DNA of 64,000 bases, from contig CM007990.1 of NCBI GenBank assembly GCA_002189035.1, positions 4,898,001-4,962,000 of the forward strand, in the 5' to 3' direction. The DNA is from Utricularia gibba. Lineage: Eukaryota; Streptophyta; Magnoliopsida; Lamiales; Lentibulariaceae. Both the position numbers and the translations under genes were made by a program. Below the pieces are notes generated by a model. That model was not told the origin of the DNA and ran no database searches. It saw only the letters and a program-made list of their open reading frames with translations. Positions 25,940 through 37,608 of the stretch are shown here, one piece after another (within the stretch, counting starts at the first letter, position 1; every line of letters starts with the position of its first letter).

Positions 25940-26461
25940 TCAAGCATTCGCCAGAATATAGGCGTCAAGATCCTGGAAGGTCTTCACGGCGAAGCCCTTA
26001 ATGAGCTCAGGGTCGGGGATGTCACCGCTCTCCTTATCGAACTCGGCAGACCATTTCACCCGGCTCGGGCCGTCGCCGATCACGGACAAGCTGGCCTTGT
26101 AGTTCTTGTAGAACTTCAGCAAATCCCCGTCGATGACTGCGTAGCTCAGGGACCTGGTTTCATCATCTATCTTCTCGATCTTCTCCTTCGTAGTGGAGAT
26201 CTCCGTCAGTCCTGAATATACATTTATCCAATGATTAGCGGAGATTCGACGGATGCGTACAGGAATAAGTGAGGACAAACCTTGACGGAATTTGACGAGA
26301 CGGATGGATCCGACGGATGCGCCGTCGCCTTCTAGGACCTCGATGCTTTCGAAGAGATCGGGGAGAGCCTTGGGAAAGAAAGTGGCGGAGTTCTTGATGC
26401 CGTCCCAGACTTTGTTCTCATTGGATTTCAACTCCACTTCGACTTCAATCTTCGACGCCAT
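25940..26461 (-). CDS. MLP-like / Bet v 1 superfamily protein, copy 2
   Basis: Two exons, 26281-26461 and 25940-26211, give 453 nt (150 aa), with the same structure as copy 1 and only scattered replacements (for example VEVEL for IELEL, ISTTKEKIEKID for ISTITEKFEKVD). Bet v 1 fold, probably cytosolic, binding an unknown hydrophobic ligand. Its 69-nt intron is a multiple of three with no stop in frame, so an unspliced transcript would encode a protein longer by 23 residues. This copy has a clear TATA box about 95 bp upstream of its ATG. Confidence 0.94.
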   Translation of the reverse strand: MASKIEVEVELKSNENKVWDGIKNSATFFPKALPDLFESIEVLEGDGASVGSIRLVKFRQGLSSLIPVRIRRISANHWINVYSGLTEISTTKEKIEKIDDETRSLSYAVIDGDLLKFYKNYKASLSVIGDGPSRVKWSAEFDKESGDIPDPELIKGFAVKTFQDLDAYILANA

Positions 26462-26554
26462 GGCCTCAGATTCTCGAACACAGCAAGCACAGAGCAAGAG
26501 ATTGGTTTGATTCCCAAGTGGATGCTGTGACACCAGAGGGATGCGGAGAACAGC

Positions 26555-26564
26555 ATTTATAGGC
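26555..26564 (-). promoter_or_regulatory. TATA box of MLP gene 2
   Basis: The minus strand reads CTATAAATGC about 95 bp upstream of the ATG at 26461. It lies outside the duplicated block, so copy 1 does not have it. Confidence 0.65.
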
Positions 26565-27182
26565 GTGCAGGCTGCTTCGCCTCCGGCAGTGGAGTAATGA
26601 GACATTTAGTGGGCTCAACAACTGCCCTTTCCGCCACATTGAACAGCACGAGAAAGGGAATCTATAGCCATGGGGGAAATGCCACCACCTGTTTTATGCA
26701 TCCAATACGGTCTAACAAGACAACTTATACCATGAATGAGATCACCGCACAAACCTTGCTGGACATCAAAGGTATCATAAAAAGGTGCATACTTTTTAAA
26801 TTCTCACTGATGAGTTGGTTCTTGTGCATTCAAGTTTCTGGTTGGCCTTCAGGAGGGTCCAAGGGAATTGATGGTGTTATGCAAGGATGGGAGACCATGC
26901 TTCCGTTGGGCCATCCAGAATCCGTACCAGAAACTTCAATGCACCATAACAAACTCATTACAAGTGTTCAACAGTCACAGATGGAAGAAGATTCCAGCGT
27001 TCATTTCCTTGTATTCCTCTGTGATGTTGTATACAAATGATGATCCTTGGAGAAGCATCTAATGCCATGGGGAATGCTTAGAATGCATATCAATGGATGT
27101 GCATTGTGAACAAACAGCAACTTTACTGAGAACAAAGAAAGAGTGCTTGCAACTGCTTTTTAAACTCAATATAACATTCCAG
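26565..27182. other. Intergenic sequence between MLP gene 2 and the GNAT gene
   Basis: Upstream promoter of MLP gene 2, then the probable 3' UTR of the minus-strand GNAT gene. A 147-codon plus-strand frame (26597-27040) crosses it but shows no family resemblance. Confidence 0.5.
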
Positions 27183-28475
27183 TCAAGCATCTTCATCTGT
27201 TTCAGGGAGACTAAGTTCTTTTCGCATAAGATGCTTTCGTCTCTGCAATGTCAACAATGTCAGGAAGCTATCTGTTTTAACAATGAAATAGCCAGCCTTC
27301 CTGTACATGTTCAATGGAGCTTCATCAATCATTCTGCAATGCAGGTACACCTCTCTTGAAGGACTCATTTTCGTGATAAGCTCCTCCCCTGCTTTCAGTA
27401 GATGCCACCCAATCCCTCTCCTGAAAGCTTAATCATCCCACGCCTGAGAAATACTAAAACTGAACCAAAGCATGGAACCATTAAGGACCAGCTTGTCAAG
27501 CTACTACTGAAAGATCTAGTTCCTAGTATCCCATGAGCAACACACGACAGATACCACAAACAAAGCAGCATTTTTTGTGCTTGCCCGATCGGAGGAGAGC
27601 CAGTATGATCTGCCTCGCATTAGGTTTTTCAAAGTCGAGGGTGTTTGTATTCCAGAGGCTTTTTGAAGCAATGTGAGTACTGAATCAATCCCAAATGACA
27701 GAAAAATAGTAGAAGCTGCTAGAAAACCTCTTCCATGGCAAAAGAATTCACATTTACGACAAACTATAATTCTACATTTTTGCTGCTTTAAAAAGGTAAT
27801 AAGTACAGACAAACAAACTCTGTAAAGATGTGCAGGGTGAAGAGAAATGTACCTCCGAATTGGTTTACTCACAGCCATATTGCATATGTATGGTGAATCC
27901 CTTGGCGGGGTAGGAGTTGAAGGATTGGGATTGGCTCCCTTCCGGCCGAAGGTCAACTCCACAGTGCCCGCTAACTCAAACTCTTCTCCACCATTTTCTC
28001 TGTACACACCAAGGAGTGTGGCGTTGTGAGGCATCATTTGCCTCCTCTCGGTCAAATAATTCTTCACCAAGAACCCTAGCAACTTTACATAACTGCTCCC
28101 CATCATCATTGATTCGGCAAAGCACTCGGCCAGCAGAAACGCAGTCATTTCCAGCTCCTCCTTCCGCATGGCTCGAACCCAGAGAAAACCAGACTCCAAT
28201 TCCTGATGGTAACTGTAGTTCTCAAGAAACTTGATTTTTTCTATCTCTTCATCGGTTAAAAAGCGCCCAGTTTGAACAGAGTTTTGGAGAGATGATAACA
28301 AGGAAGACGAAGAAGAGGATCGGGAGGAAGAGATGGAAAGGGGAACAAGGAAAGATGCTCGATTGGGGACTGCAAGGAGAAGTGGATACCCGAAGTTTTC
28401 GCCGTAGGAGCGGCGGAGGCGACTGCCGGGTCGCCGGTGACAGGGAATTGGAGCGGAAACGCACAGTGCCTTCAT
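27183..28475 (-). CDS. GCN5-related N-acetyltransferase, predicted plastid
   Basis: Two exons, 27853-28475 and 27183-27420, give 861 nt (286 aa). A Ser/Arg-rich N-terminal region of about 70 residues (SISSSRSSSSSSLLSSL) looks like a plastid transit peptide. The GNAT domain follows: ICNMAVSKPIRR joined across the intron to RGIGWHLL, the acetyl-CoA-binding R-x-x-G-x-G/A loop region, then HCRMIDEAPLNMYRKAGY, the typical C-terminal strand and helix with the conserved N-x-x-x-Y. The sequence resembles the plant plastid GNATs, which acetylate lysines and N-termini of chloroplast proteins. Target specificity cannot be told. Confidence 0.9.
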
Positions 28476-29047
28476 GCCCTTATCTTAATATCGCATTCGC
28501 ACATCTAAATCCTTCATAAAATAGCCCCATCGGTAAACGATCCCCCCATTTTTGACGAAAGACAAAAACTGGATCAAACTCCAGCTCCCCTCAGGCGCGC
28601 TCCAGAAATGAAAACCGGATAGCCTTCTGCAAGCTTGCAAAAGGAACCGTCCTGTTCCAGGCCTTCAAAAAGTATGGGCCTTTTTTGTTTTTGAGAGCAG
28701 TCCCAAGCTTCCTGATGCAAACAAACTTCAACTCGTCAATGTCAGTCTCGAATCATTATCATGGGCTATGGCCCGTATTTCTTGCTGAGTCTTTTTACAT
28801 TCCTGTTCGGAGAAAGTCTTGTGGATGAGGTGAGATTCTGAGAAGAGGAACTCAAGCTTCCATAGAAAGATGACCAACAAAAGAGTCAGGAACTAAAGCC
28901 ACCGTCTTCGTACATCAAAGTTGGGTTGAAGTGTGTGCATACTTTCATATATGCTGAACAAAAAGTAGCTTTCTTGTGAGCTGACGTGTTACTAACCGGC
29001 GAACTTTGCTCCCTTCAAAATGTTTACTGAATCCCGCAGGCGTGGAA
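28476..29047. other. Promoter of the GNAT gene and 3' flank of the SAM-domain gene
   Basis: 572 bp between the GNAT start and the SAM-domain gene stop, both on the minus strand. No coding signal. Confidence 0.5.
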
Positions 29048-32028
29048 TCACGATATAGATGGCTTCACTCGCGGTTGCATCGCAGAAAAGATCTTCTTTC
29101 TTGGACCCTGCGATTTGACAACATTACTAGGAAGTCTTTTCCTTGAAGCTGAAAGTCAAAGCACACCAGGGGGTGAATAAAAACGGGAGGGTCTATGAGG
29201 CTGTGGGAACTGGAGAGCTGGGGAACCATTGAAAGGCCATGCAAGTACCAACGGTATGGCAATGTAATAAAAACACAAGCTGCTCCGAGTTAGTATTATA
29301 TTACTTGTATAAAAGCATGTCGAATAAGAACATTACCATTGGTATGCCCAACTCAGCAAGGTCACTCTCAGACATGCGCTTCAAGGAGAACATATCTACC
29401 TGTAAAGAAATAAGGTCGATCATCATTCGTTTTGGTTGTGATACTGTGACCTGGCAGGGAATTTCATCTTCCCTTCGTAACAGCTGCAAGTGGCATGCAC
29501 TGTAAAGAAGGTAAATGCGCAGGACAATGAAAAACACGCAATGTATCCCAGCCCCACTCTTGGCTTCTAGATTCAAGATAGGTGGATTAACATATTAATT
29601 TTAGGTAAGCATGGTTGGATTCTGCGGGGAAAGGGGCTACAGAACTCTGAAAAGTGTGGCAAGGATAAGATATACCTCCTCCACCTTAAAGTGAATTACG
29701 AATCTTTCAAGGCCCAGTGATCGTAGGAAGCTTTCAACAGTATCTTGGCCATCCACCTACATGCAAATGATATAAAGGTACCCAAAAGAAATCTAGTAAA
29801 TGGCAGCATATAGTATTCAGGAATGCACTCAATTTAATCATAAGAATCGTAATAACATCTTCTACTCGCAGTTGCAGTAAAATAGTTGATGTTAAAGACA
29901 ACACTATACAATATTATGGTTCCAGCAGTAACAGAAAAGAAAAAAAAACGAAATATCAAGTACATAGAAAAGGCTAAAAAGGTAAGTGAACTGACTGCAC
30001 ATGAGCTGCTTTGAGGCACGATTCCAGGTTGAAGAAATGGAGGCGGAAAGGGCGCCATATCTGCTATTCTATGTGGGAAAACTCCTGGCTGAGAAAGTGA
30101 GGGGGTGAGTGGCAATGCATGTGAAACTCCTTGAGGAGCAAATCCAGATAGAGGAAGCGAAGCGGGCATTGACAATGAGATTGGCATATGGCGTATAGGT
30201 GGAGTCACTTCCATCAAGTATGGCATGCTGCGAGGCCTTGAAATCTCAAAAGTGTCTTCATTCTGATTCACCTTTTTGCCAGAATACTTGAGTGGATATG
30301 CATACGTTGGGATTTCCTCTCTCTTAGTCTGGGACCTTGAAATCTCAAAATTATCTTCATTCCCATCTGAGTTCGAGCCGGCATAGCCCTGCGGATATGC
30401 ATACTGTGGAATTTCATCTCTCCTTGGTCCCATCAAACCACTTGAAGTACCAAAAATCTCATTTGATGATCTTTTACTGAATCGATCTAATGTCCAAGGA
30501 GAATGTGAATCAGTCCTTTGTTCCATTTGGGAAATACTATTGGATGCTCTCATTTGCGCTGTTTGCGAGGCAAGATCAGCCATGTATGGCATGCCTTGGG
30601 ACCTTGAAATCTCATAGCTTTCGTTCGCATTCATCTTTGTGCAGTCATACATTGGTGGGTAACTGTAATGCAGAATTTCATCCATCTTTGTTGCTGTAAC
30701 AGCACTGGAAGTACCCAAGGACTCATTCGGTGATCCTTTTCTTAAGCAATCCGAATTCCAAGGAAGATATGACCCTAACTCTGTTTCTGTTTCCACTGTG
30801 GAAATGCCATGTGAGTCTCTCGTTCCAGGGACATCACAGGTCATGCTGGTGCCACGTGAGCATGGCACTCTGTACCTTACATCTTTCCTCTCCATATAGT
30901 CGCATCCATTTTCACAGTTCTGTAGGATATGATGTTGTCTGGGGTCATCAGGATAGTCAAACTGCGGGTGAGGTACGCGCCCAGACCACCTAGGGTGTGG
31001 GTGCCTATTCGCGGAAATTGAATCCCTATCATCCCTGACATTGGCATGCTGCTTTCCTACATTATATGGTTTCAAATGTTCACTTGAGCTTCTGTGGTTT
31101 GATAACTTGTTGAGCGCACCCATCGGACTCTCAGATGATTCAGCACGCCTGGATAAAACATTACGCAGATCCAAATCTTGTGGCTGGTCATGACGCGGGT
31201 TCTGTCTGTGCTTTTTCATGATCTTGTGTCGAAGATCATTTTTACTAAGACGTAAATCCTCTACTTACAGAAAAAAAAAAAAAAACATCAACATGAAATT
31301 ATTAACCAGATAGAAGCAATGAAAGAATGCAGTAAAAATGAAACCAGTTACCATAAACAGCACCGGCACTTCTAGCACCTCGATAGAGCCTGGAGATAAA
31401 ATAACAAGGCGCTCACATCACAAGCAATAACATAACTTTTAACCACGGAAAAGCAAATGGATAGAAAATATAGCAGCATGATACACTACAATCACGTAAA
31501 CATACCTCCTATGACTATCCTCATCAGATGAGTCAGAGTAACCTCCATGCCCTTCATGGAGTGATCTCTTTCTTTCTGCAACTTGCTGCATTATGTAAAA
31601 GAAAGATCTCGATCACAGTCTATCATCCTTACCATCTACAACTACGGCATGAATTCACAAAAACTTGCACAGGGAAGCTTATTTCTTCAGAGAATGAAAG
31701 CCAAACACACATCAGAAAGAGTAAAGTCGATGATTCTTTGCAGTTTTTGCCGCAACAGCACACATATTATGTTACCAAAAAATTTATAGCCCTTGCATCT
31801 AACTACAGGCAAAGGTGTTTCATCATTCCAGCAAAAACATTGAATAAAACAATCAACACCAACAAAGCAGGAACAGGATCCTCGAAAAAACAAACTCGGA
31901 GCACGATTCACGTTTCAACTCACCATCATGTATCATCATCGCTTTAACGTCAAATAAAAAACGACAAATATTACCTTACGGAGGCAAACCAGAGATTTGG
32001 TAACGCGAGTCCTTGAATCCTCCGACAT
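29048..32028 (-). CDS. SAM (sterile alpha motif) domain protein (546 aa)
   Basis: Seven exons: 31975-32028, 31506-31585, 31352-31389, 29996-31260, 29676-29756, 29337-29399 and 29048-29107; they sum to 1,641 nt in phase. The large central exon encodes a disordered, Ser/Pro-rich region with a loosely repeated motif (M-D-E-I-L-H-Y-S-Y-P, R-R-D-E-I-P-Q-Y-A-Y-P, K-R-E-E-I-P-T-Y-A-Y-P). The last three exons make a C-terminal SAM domain: VDGQDTVESFLRSLGLERF, VDMFSLKRMSESDLAELGIP and GPRKKIFSAM. SAM domains mediate protein-protein or RNA binding. The role is unknown. The three exon-4 repeats and conserved exon phases make this a confident gene, not a chance frame. Confidence 0.9.
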
Positions 32029-32991
32029 TATGCTTTTCCAAAATGCACTGGTAACCAAGTTAGCCACCACAAAACCAACGAACAAGAAGGAAACATTCAC
32101 CTATACCAACCGTTCGAAGTAAAATCTCCCACGGACTGGAAAAAAAGGGCAGAAGATCGACGATTATGCAACGGAAACCGTCGGGTTTCTTTTCCCAATC
32201 AAAACAAAACTAGACGCCGATTTTTTTTTTTTCTTTTCTCTCTCTCTCTCTCTCTTTTTTAAAAAAAAATCCACCAGCAATTCGGCACGTGGTGCCGAAC
32301 CGTTGAAGTATGCGCCGTATACAATTATTTTTGTTATAAAAATTTGTGTGACAGATGATTACTCATAAATTCTATCCCTATCATGTTTATTTAATAGTTC
32401 ATAAACTATACTTTTTAATACTTTCAATAATAGGCATCTAGTTTATTTAAAATATTTATTATTCATATTTAAAGTATAACATATGATATTTCTTTTAATT
32501 TTCAATGATATTCTCTGTGTAAAAATTTGTAGGCACCTTTAAATCTTATCGTTGATTTTGATTCGATGCAAGAAAGTAACACGTACCCATCCCCAACTAA
32601 TATCTCTGCAAAAAAAGATTCACATAATATTAGGATTATCATTTTATTTAAATAGTTCATTTTTCCCCATTAGTAACCTACCATCATATTAACTCTTCGT
32701 TATATATTAAGATTGTTTGATACATAAATAAATTATGTTAAGAATACAAGGGGGTATAAAAAAAAGATATATTACTCAATAATTTTATTACAACTCATTA
32801 CCTTTTATTTAATTATAATTATTTATGTTCTCTACCAAACAAATATTTATCGTCACTTATATATCAATTTTTCGTTATATCCATCCATTTTTAGTTACTT
32901 TAAGCCATAAGGGGTTGATGGTGAACCATGGAATTGTGTTAGTAGGAAATGGACACGAGAAAATGAATTAATGTTGTATTTACAAAAGTAA
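32029..32991. other. 5' flank of the SAM-domain gene and AT-rich spacer
   Basis: Contains a (CT)n microsatellite at about 32236-32256, in the leader or promoter of the SAM-domain gene (GA-rich on the sense strand), then AT-rich DNA up to the metalloproteinase 3' end. Nothing else seen. Confidence 0.5.
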
Positions 32992-34107
32992 TTATAATAA
33001 GCTCACAAAGTTCAATAGGAATAAGAATATTCCGGCGACCGACGCCACCAAATTGACACCAACTCCGTTCGAGCCGCTGGTATCCGTGCCAGGCACAGGG
33101 TTCGGAGTGGGTGTCGACCCGTTGAAATTCGGGTTAGGCCCGTAAAGTACTTGGATACCTTGGATATCGTCGGCGGCTAGATCCACTTTTCTGGTACGTG
33201 AAGCGATCGTAGGGTACATGATGGATTCCTCGACGGAGCTGTGCCCTAGCCCGAGAATGTGCCCAATTTCATGGACGGCCACTGATTCCAGATCGACGGC
33301 GGAGCGAAGGTTGTCGGTGAGGAAATTGCCGTCGAGTACCCAATCCTCGTCGCTGTCGAGGTGGAATCTCCCCGATGGGGGCGAGAAGGCGTGGGCGAGG
33401 GTACCGAGGTTGCCGTCGAAAGGCTCTCCGTCGCCGTGATCGCCTCGGAAGAAGGCGATTCTGATGTTGGCGGTGGGGAATGTTTGCGTTTCGACGAATG
33501 TAAGGGGAGTCACCTCCGACCACCGCTGGAAAGCGCGGGCGAATACGGCCCGGACGGAATCGGGGAGCTGATTGCCGGGATTGAAGGCGTAGGTGAGTTG
33601 ATTCTGACCGCGGGGCCAGGTTGGGCGATCGGGGAAGAAGGAGTAATGGGCAACGGTATGGAGTGTGGAATCTGATCGGAAGCTCGACGATCTGCCTGAT
33701 GCCATTGTCGATGTTCCGTTGACTATATCGGGATTTCCGCATCTGGGTAGCGTGATCCTGTCAACCGTAGACTCATCCAGCTGCCCGGTGACGTTCAGAT
33801 TGAAATTCAGCTGGTAATTCCTCACGGCGGCAACGAGGTTCTCGTCGAACTCATCGGTCAAATTGTGGTAGGAAGCGTTGATATATCCGAAGTACTGGAA
33901 ATACTTTTTGATTTTATGAAGACCATCAGCCTTGATTCCTTTATGGCAACCGACGAAGCCGTGGAACCCTTCCCACGGTTGCGTTGGAGCCGTGGTCGGC
34001 GCCGGGGACGGCGCCGCAGAGCTGTAATCAGGGAAGAAACGCGCGTAGGCTTGGGAAGGATAACTGGAAAGCGCTGTAACCAACAGAAGCAAGACAGGAA
34101 GAACCAT
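32992..34107 (-). CDS. Matrix metalloproteinase (matrixin, M10A), GPI-anchored type
   Basis: Intronless frame of about 371 aa from the ATG at 34107. The open frame extends 10 codons further only through a non-ATG codon. Secreted zinc endopeptidase of the extracellular matrix. In order: signal peptide (VLPVLLLLVTALS), a prodomain with a peptidoglycan-binding-like fold, the cysteine switch P-R-C-G-N-P-D (about residue 121) whose Cys blocks the zinc, the catalytic domain with H-E-I-G-H-I-L-G-L-G-H (about 279-289) and the Met-turn S-I-M-Y-P. It ends with a Thr/Pro-rich stretch, small residues (TDTSGSNG) and a hydrophobic tail, which fits a GPI-anchor signal. All catalytic residues are present. 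Confidence 0.95.
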   Translation of the reverse strand: MVLPVLLLLVTALSSYPSQAYARFFPDYSSAAPSPAPTTAPTQPWEGFHGFVGCHKGIKADGLHKIKKYFQYFGYINASYHNLTDEFDENLVAAVRNYQLNFNLNVTGQLDESTVDRITLPRCGNPDIVNGTSTMASGRSSSFRSDSTLHTVAHYSFFPDRPTWPRGQNQLTYAFNPGNQLPDSVRAVFARAFQRWSEVTPLTFVETQTFPTANIRIAFFRGDHGDGEPFDGNLGTLAHAFSPPSGRFHLDSDEDWVLDGNFLTDNLRSAVDLESVAVHEIGHILGLGHSSVEESIMYPTIASRTRKVDLAADDIQGIQVLYGPNPNFNGSTPTPNPVPGTDTSGSNGVGVNLVASVAGIFLFLLNFVSLL

Positions 34108-34856
34108 TTCAATCAAATCTGAGCCAGATCCTCTCAAGAATGGAACTGAGGAGTGGGGATTTTGTTGAATACGTTGGAGGAACCCTTCAAACTTGATGTT
34201 CTCGGAACATGGCTGCCGAGAAATTTCGTCAATAGAAAATTCAAGCAGGTATCTTTACGCGGTGGCAAATGCGTTGCCACAGAAAATACGGGATGCTGAA
34301 TTCTTTATTTATTTTTTGAGAAGTCCTCGCCCCTTGGTCAAGAAGCCATCATCGTACGGCGATCAGCGCACTGCGCCGGAGGAGTCTCCTGGATTAGGCG
34401 TCGTACCTTTGTCCCAACAAGCTCCTCCAAGACACGTGGGTATTGTCCGCTGTCCTAACCCCACCAAGGCCCGTTAGCTATTCTAGATTTAGTTTCTCTG
34501 TGCTTGATTACAGCGTTTGAGCCAATTACACGCATCAGTCAACTCGTTGAATCTCGGATATGAGGATTGCCCATTCTCTCACAGATTACAGAATGTGATT
34601 CCTTGTTACAGGAAATTGAACATCTTCCTTTTTATTCTGTAAAATGCGCATAATCCCATTTCTATGACCTCCACCAGGATTTCTGCAATCTGGATGCGGC
34701 GGCGACTTTCTCTCCATGGTTTCGAAAAGACACGCGGTTTAGATTAGTCACCTAATCCTAGCTTAAGACACGCAACAGCAGGCTTTTTTTGAGAGGTCTA
34801 AGGTGCAGCCGCGTCCTCTGGGATTCTTCTCCCTTCTGGAAACTTGCCTTCACTAG
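34108..34856. other. Divergent intergenic region with shared promoters
   Basis: Lies between the minus-strand metalloproteinase and the plus-strand small gene, so it holds both promoters. A G-box-like CACGTG occurs near 34433. No gene seen. Confidence 0.5.
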
Positions 34857-34864
34857 TATATAAA
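34857..34864 (+). promoter_or_regulatory. TATA box of the small WADQWD-type gene
   Basis: TATATAAA about 50 bp upstream of the ATG at 34911, with correct spacing for a start site near 34890. Confidence 0.65.
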
Positions 34865-34910
34865 GAAACTCAATTTTTGATTTCAATCAGACATTCAGTT
34901 GAACTTATTC

Positions 34911-35147
34911 ATGGCGTCAAAGGGATCCTCCTCCGAGATCACGTGGGCGGACCAGTGGGACCCTCAGCCTCTCTACACTAACCCCACCGCCGCCCCGGAT
35001 TCCGACCAGCCTGCCGGGAAATTTGCTCGGAAACTCGACAAGACGAAGGCCGTGGCCTCCAGCGGCATGGAGAAGCTCAAGGCCGGCACCACCGTCGGTG
35101 TCCACTGGATCAAGGACAAGTACAAGAAGGCGACTCACAAGTTCTAG
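34911..35147 (+). CDS. Small plant protein with WADQWD motif (78 aa)
   Basis: Single exon, ATG at 34911 to TAG. N-terminal MASKGSSSEITWADQWDPQP, a charged middle, and a basic C-terminus KAGTTVGVHWIKDKYKK. This pairing of a W-A-D-Q-W-D start with an Ala/Lys-rich middle and a V-G-x-x-W-I-K-x-K-Y end matches a family of small plant proteins of unknown function. There is no signal peptide or membrane helix. The codon usage is strongly GC-rich at third positions compared with its neighbours. The open frame extends 4 codons upstream, but only through a non-ATG codon. Confidence 0.75.
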   Translation: MASKGSSSEITWADQWDPQPLYTNPTAAPDSDQPAGKFARKLDKTKAVASSGMEKLKAGTTVGVHWIKDKYKKATHKF

Positions 35148-37608
35148 ATATTGTGAAGACTATAGAATAGAATCATGGCTGATTTTTTCGTGTGTTCTTT
35201 GTTTTTTTCCTTGTTATATATACTATCCATATCTCTTCGCATTTAAGACCGCACAAACTATCTATCTTTCATATAAGTAACCAACCCTCTATAGAGAAGC
35301 AAATGATTGTCGAGTACTGGTCTGGTGAAGATGACGGAGGGCCATTATTTTTCTACATGCAGCCGAAGAAACAGAGGGAAAAGTTGACTCCGAAGAAGAT
35401 GGCTGCCGCCGCCTGAAGAAAATGAAGGCCGCCGCGTAGAAGGTCGGTCGGGAAAGATGCTGCTGCCGCTGCCATGGAATGCACAAAAGCAAGACAAAAG
35501 CTGAAAACGAATTAAGTTCAAACGCGTTTTCTTCCTTAACACACTCGAGGTTTAGGTAGCCAGGCTTCAGCATAACTCGTCTCCTTAGAAGAAGATCATT
35601 TGATGGATCAGAGACGACCCAAATGAGGGTGGTGCCATAGGAGATGAAGCAGCAGTTAATGGATCTTGGCTAATCTCACCTAATCCACTTTCCCATTGGA
35701 GCAGTGGGAAGACGTTGACCATCACCTCCCAGGAGAGAAGCAGTTGAGAAATATTATTATTTAACACGGAGGGAGAAAACCCCCATAGTCCAATTGCGGA
35801 CGATAACCACCAGAGAAGCAGTCGCAGACCTTTTTCTGATAGACGCTTTTGGTATTCTTGTTCAACAACACGCTCGCTCGAGTCGTGTTCCAACGAACCA
35901 CAAAAAAAAAAAAAATCATAATTACCAAGAAATAAAATTAATCACATCCGTAGTATAATGACGAAATGAGGACGTATTCTATAATGTGGACATGATATAG
36001 CCTTTTTCAGTCAACGTGATTTCTTCTCTTTTTTTTTCGATTCAATTTTATAAATAATAATTTTTCTACTTGACAATGTTTTTTTTATTATTTTAGATAA
36101 TTCAATTCATATAAACAGATTTGGATTTCTTTCAATATTTATTATATTAAATATTTATTACAATAACTGAAATCTTATTATATATAACTTTCTAAAGGTA
36201 TTTTTAAACATTTTTATTTAAGAATGAATTGAGAGTGGGCAACTTTTTTTAATTAATGTTTTCTTTTGAAGTAAAAATATGTTTCGTAACAAAATTATTA
36301 TTAAAAACTAATATATTAAAACATTATCACTAGTCTGAAACCATTTTGCCAACCCTACAACCCAATTAAAGCATTATGTGGACGCACGGTTACACTTTAG
36401 AAATTATTTGACCATCGATATACTTTTATTTAGAGCGTGTTTTTTATAATTTAAAACGGTATTTTATATTACGTAGTATAATCAGTTTTTAGATTTTAAA
36501 ATTGTTTTATGGTATATTATAAGATTTGATATTTTAAATTATGCATTATAAAATTTAGTAAATAAAATTATTATAGAATTCAGTGTGATATATATAAACT
36601 GAATGTTATAATTTTTTAATTAATATTTATTTAATCACTAAAACAAATATGCAAGAAATTAAATAATTTTTAGATTTAATATCAAAATCTGAATTTCTAA
36701 TTTTAATACATAAACATTAAACATCAGGATGTACTAAACTAAGTCAATTCAACAAATTCATGAAACATTAGTACATTACACTGGTTACACGCGACTACAG
36801 TAAAAAAGTAAAAATAGTAGCCACATGGGGCCGCCCCCCTAGATACACCGCTTGGGAAAGCACTCAAACCGTTCACACTCCTAGCCCAAATGATTAATTG
36901 ATTATTTTATATATAAGTTTATCAAATTCGTATAAACATAATCTCATATATATCCAATTCGAGATTTACCATGAATACAGATTATTAAATTATTTTACAC
37001 ATAATATTTAATAAAATTCAATGTTATTATGTGTAGCTGCCACCTGGTAAACCAGGACGCGTAAAAAGCAGTCCTTGTGGACCAAGGCTTCCACAATTTC
37101 ACATTCGGCGGATGCCCCAAAGAACGAGAAATTCCAACTTTGAATCGGTCCACGTCACGGTGCATCTGGAAGGCTACGCCTTTTAATGTTAATTAATATG
37201 TTGCTATAATTGTCATAAAATAATGTTTATTTTTTGAAGAAATTTTATTAAAATGTGATGTGTAATTATGGTAATATTTTTTTTATGGGGTGTAAATTGG
37301 GGTGTCGGATTCCTTGTTGAAATGTCGGGGTCTGGTACGCGGGAAGGGGTACGCGGATACGGATGCGACTACATGGGAAAAAGTGCAAGGGTGTTCTAGT
37401 GGGGGTAAAATGGGTATTTCAGGAGGGCTGGGTGAGGGAATAAAGACACCAAATCAACGACTACCTGCTCGGCGTTTGACAGCTTCGTCTACCGAACCCA
37501 GAAGCAAGAGTTTCGAAGTTGGTTCATAAGTTCAACGAATGAGCGGAGGGGGGGAGAATATTGGTTCTGTGGTGAGGATTCTTCGGATTTTGGTGAGCTA
37601 TCGCTGCG
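35148..37608. other. Intergenic sequence (2.4 kb)
   Basis: 35.15-35.55 kb has a short plus-strand frame starting at 35303 (E-Y-W-S-G-E-D-D-G-G, then a Lys/Ala-rich part ending in stops) that might be a decayed relative of the small gene just upstream; this is weak. About 35.9-37.3 kb is AT-rich with no gene. The last 300 bp is the formin promoter and leader. Confidence 0.45.

Larger units (their letters stand above)
24331..26513. repeat. Tandem segmental duplicate, copy B (carries MLP gene 2 and a MITE)
   Basis: Direct repeat of 21955-23699. It is longer mainly because of a transposon of about 393 bp at 25280-25672. Upstream of the MLP start this copy continues into its own TATA-containing promoter, so copy B probably holds the ancestral promoter. 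Confidence 0.85.

Noticed and set aside
26597-27040. 147-codon plus-strand frame
   Set aside because: No family resemblance, no signal or domain, and it overlaps the probable GNAT 3' UTR and MLP promoter.
31528-31947. 139-codon plus-strand frame
   Set aside because: Lies opposite the first intron and second exon of the SAM-domain gene; shadow frame.
35585-35893. 102-codon minus-strand frame
   Set aside because: No recognisable domain, promoter or neighbour logic. Could be chance; left uncalled.
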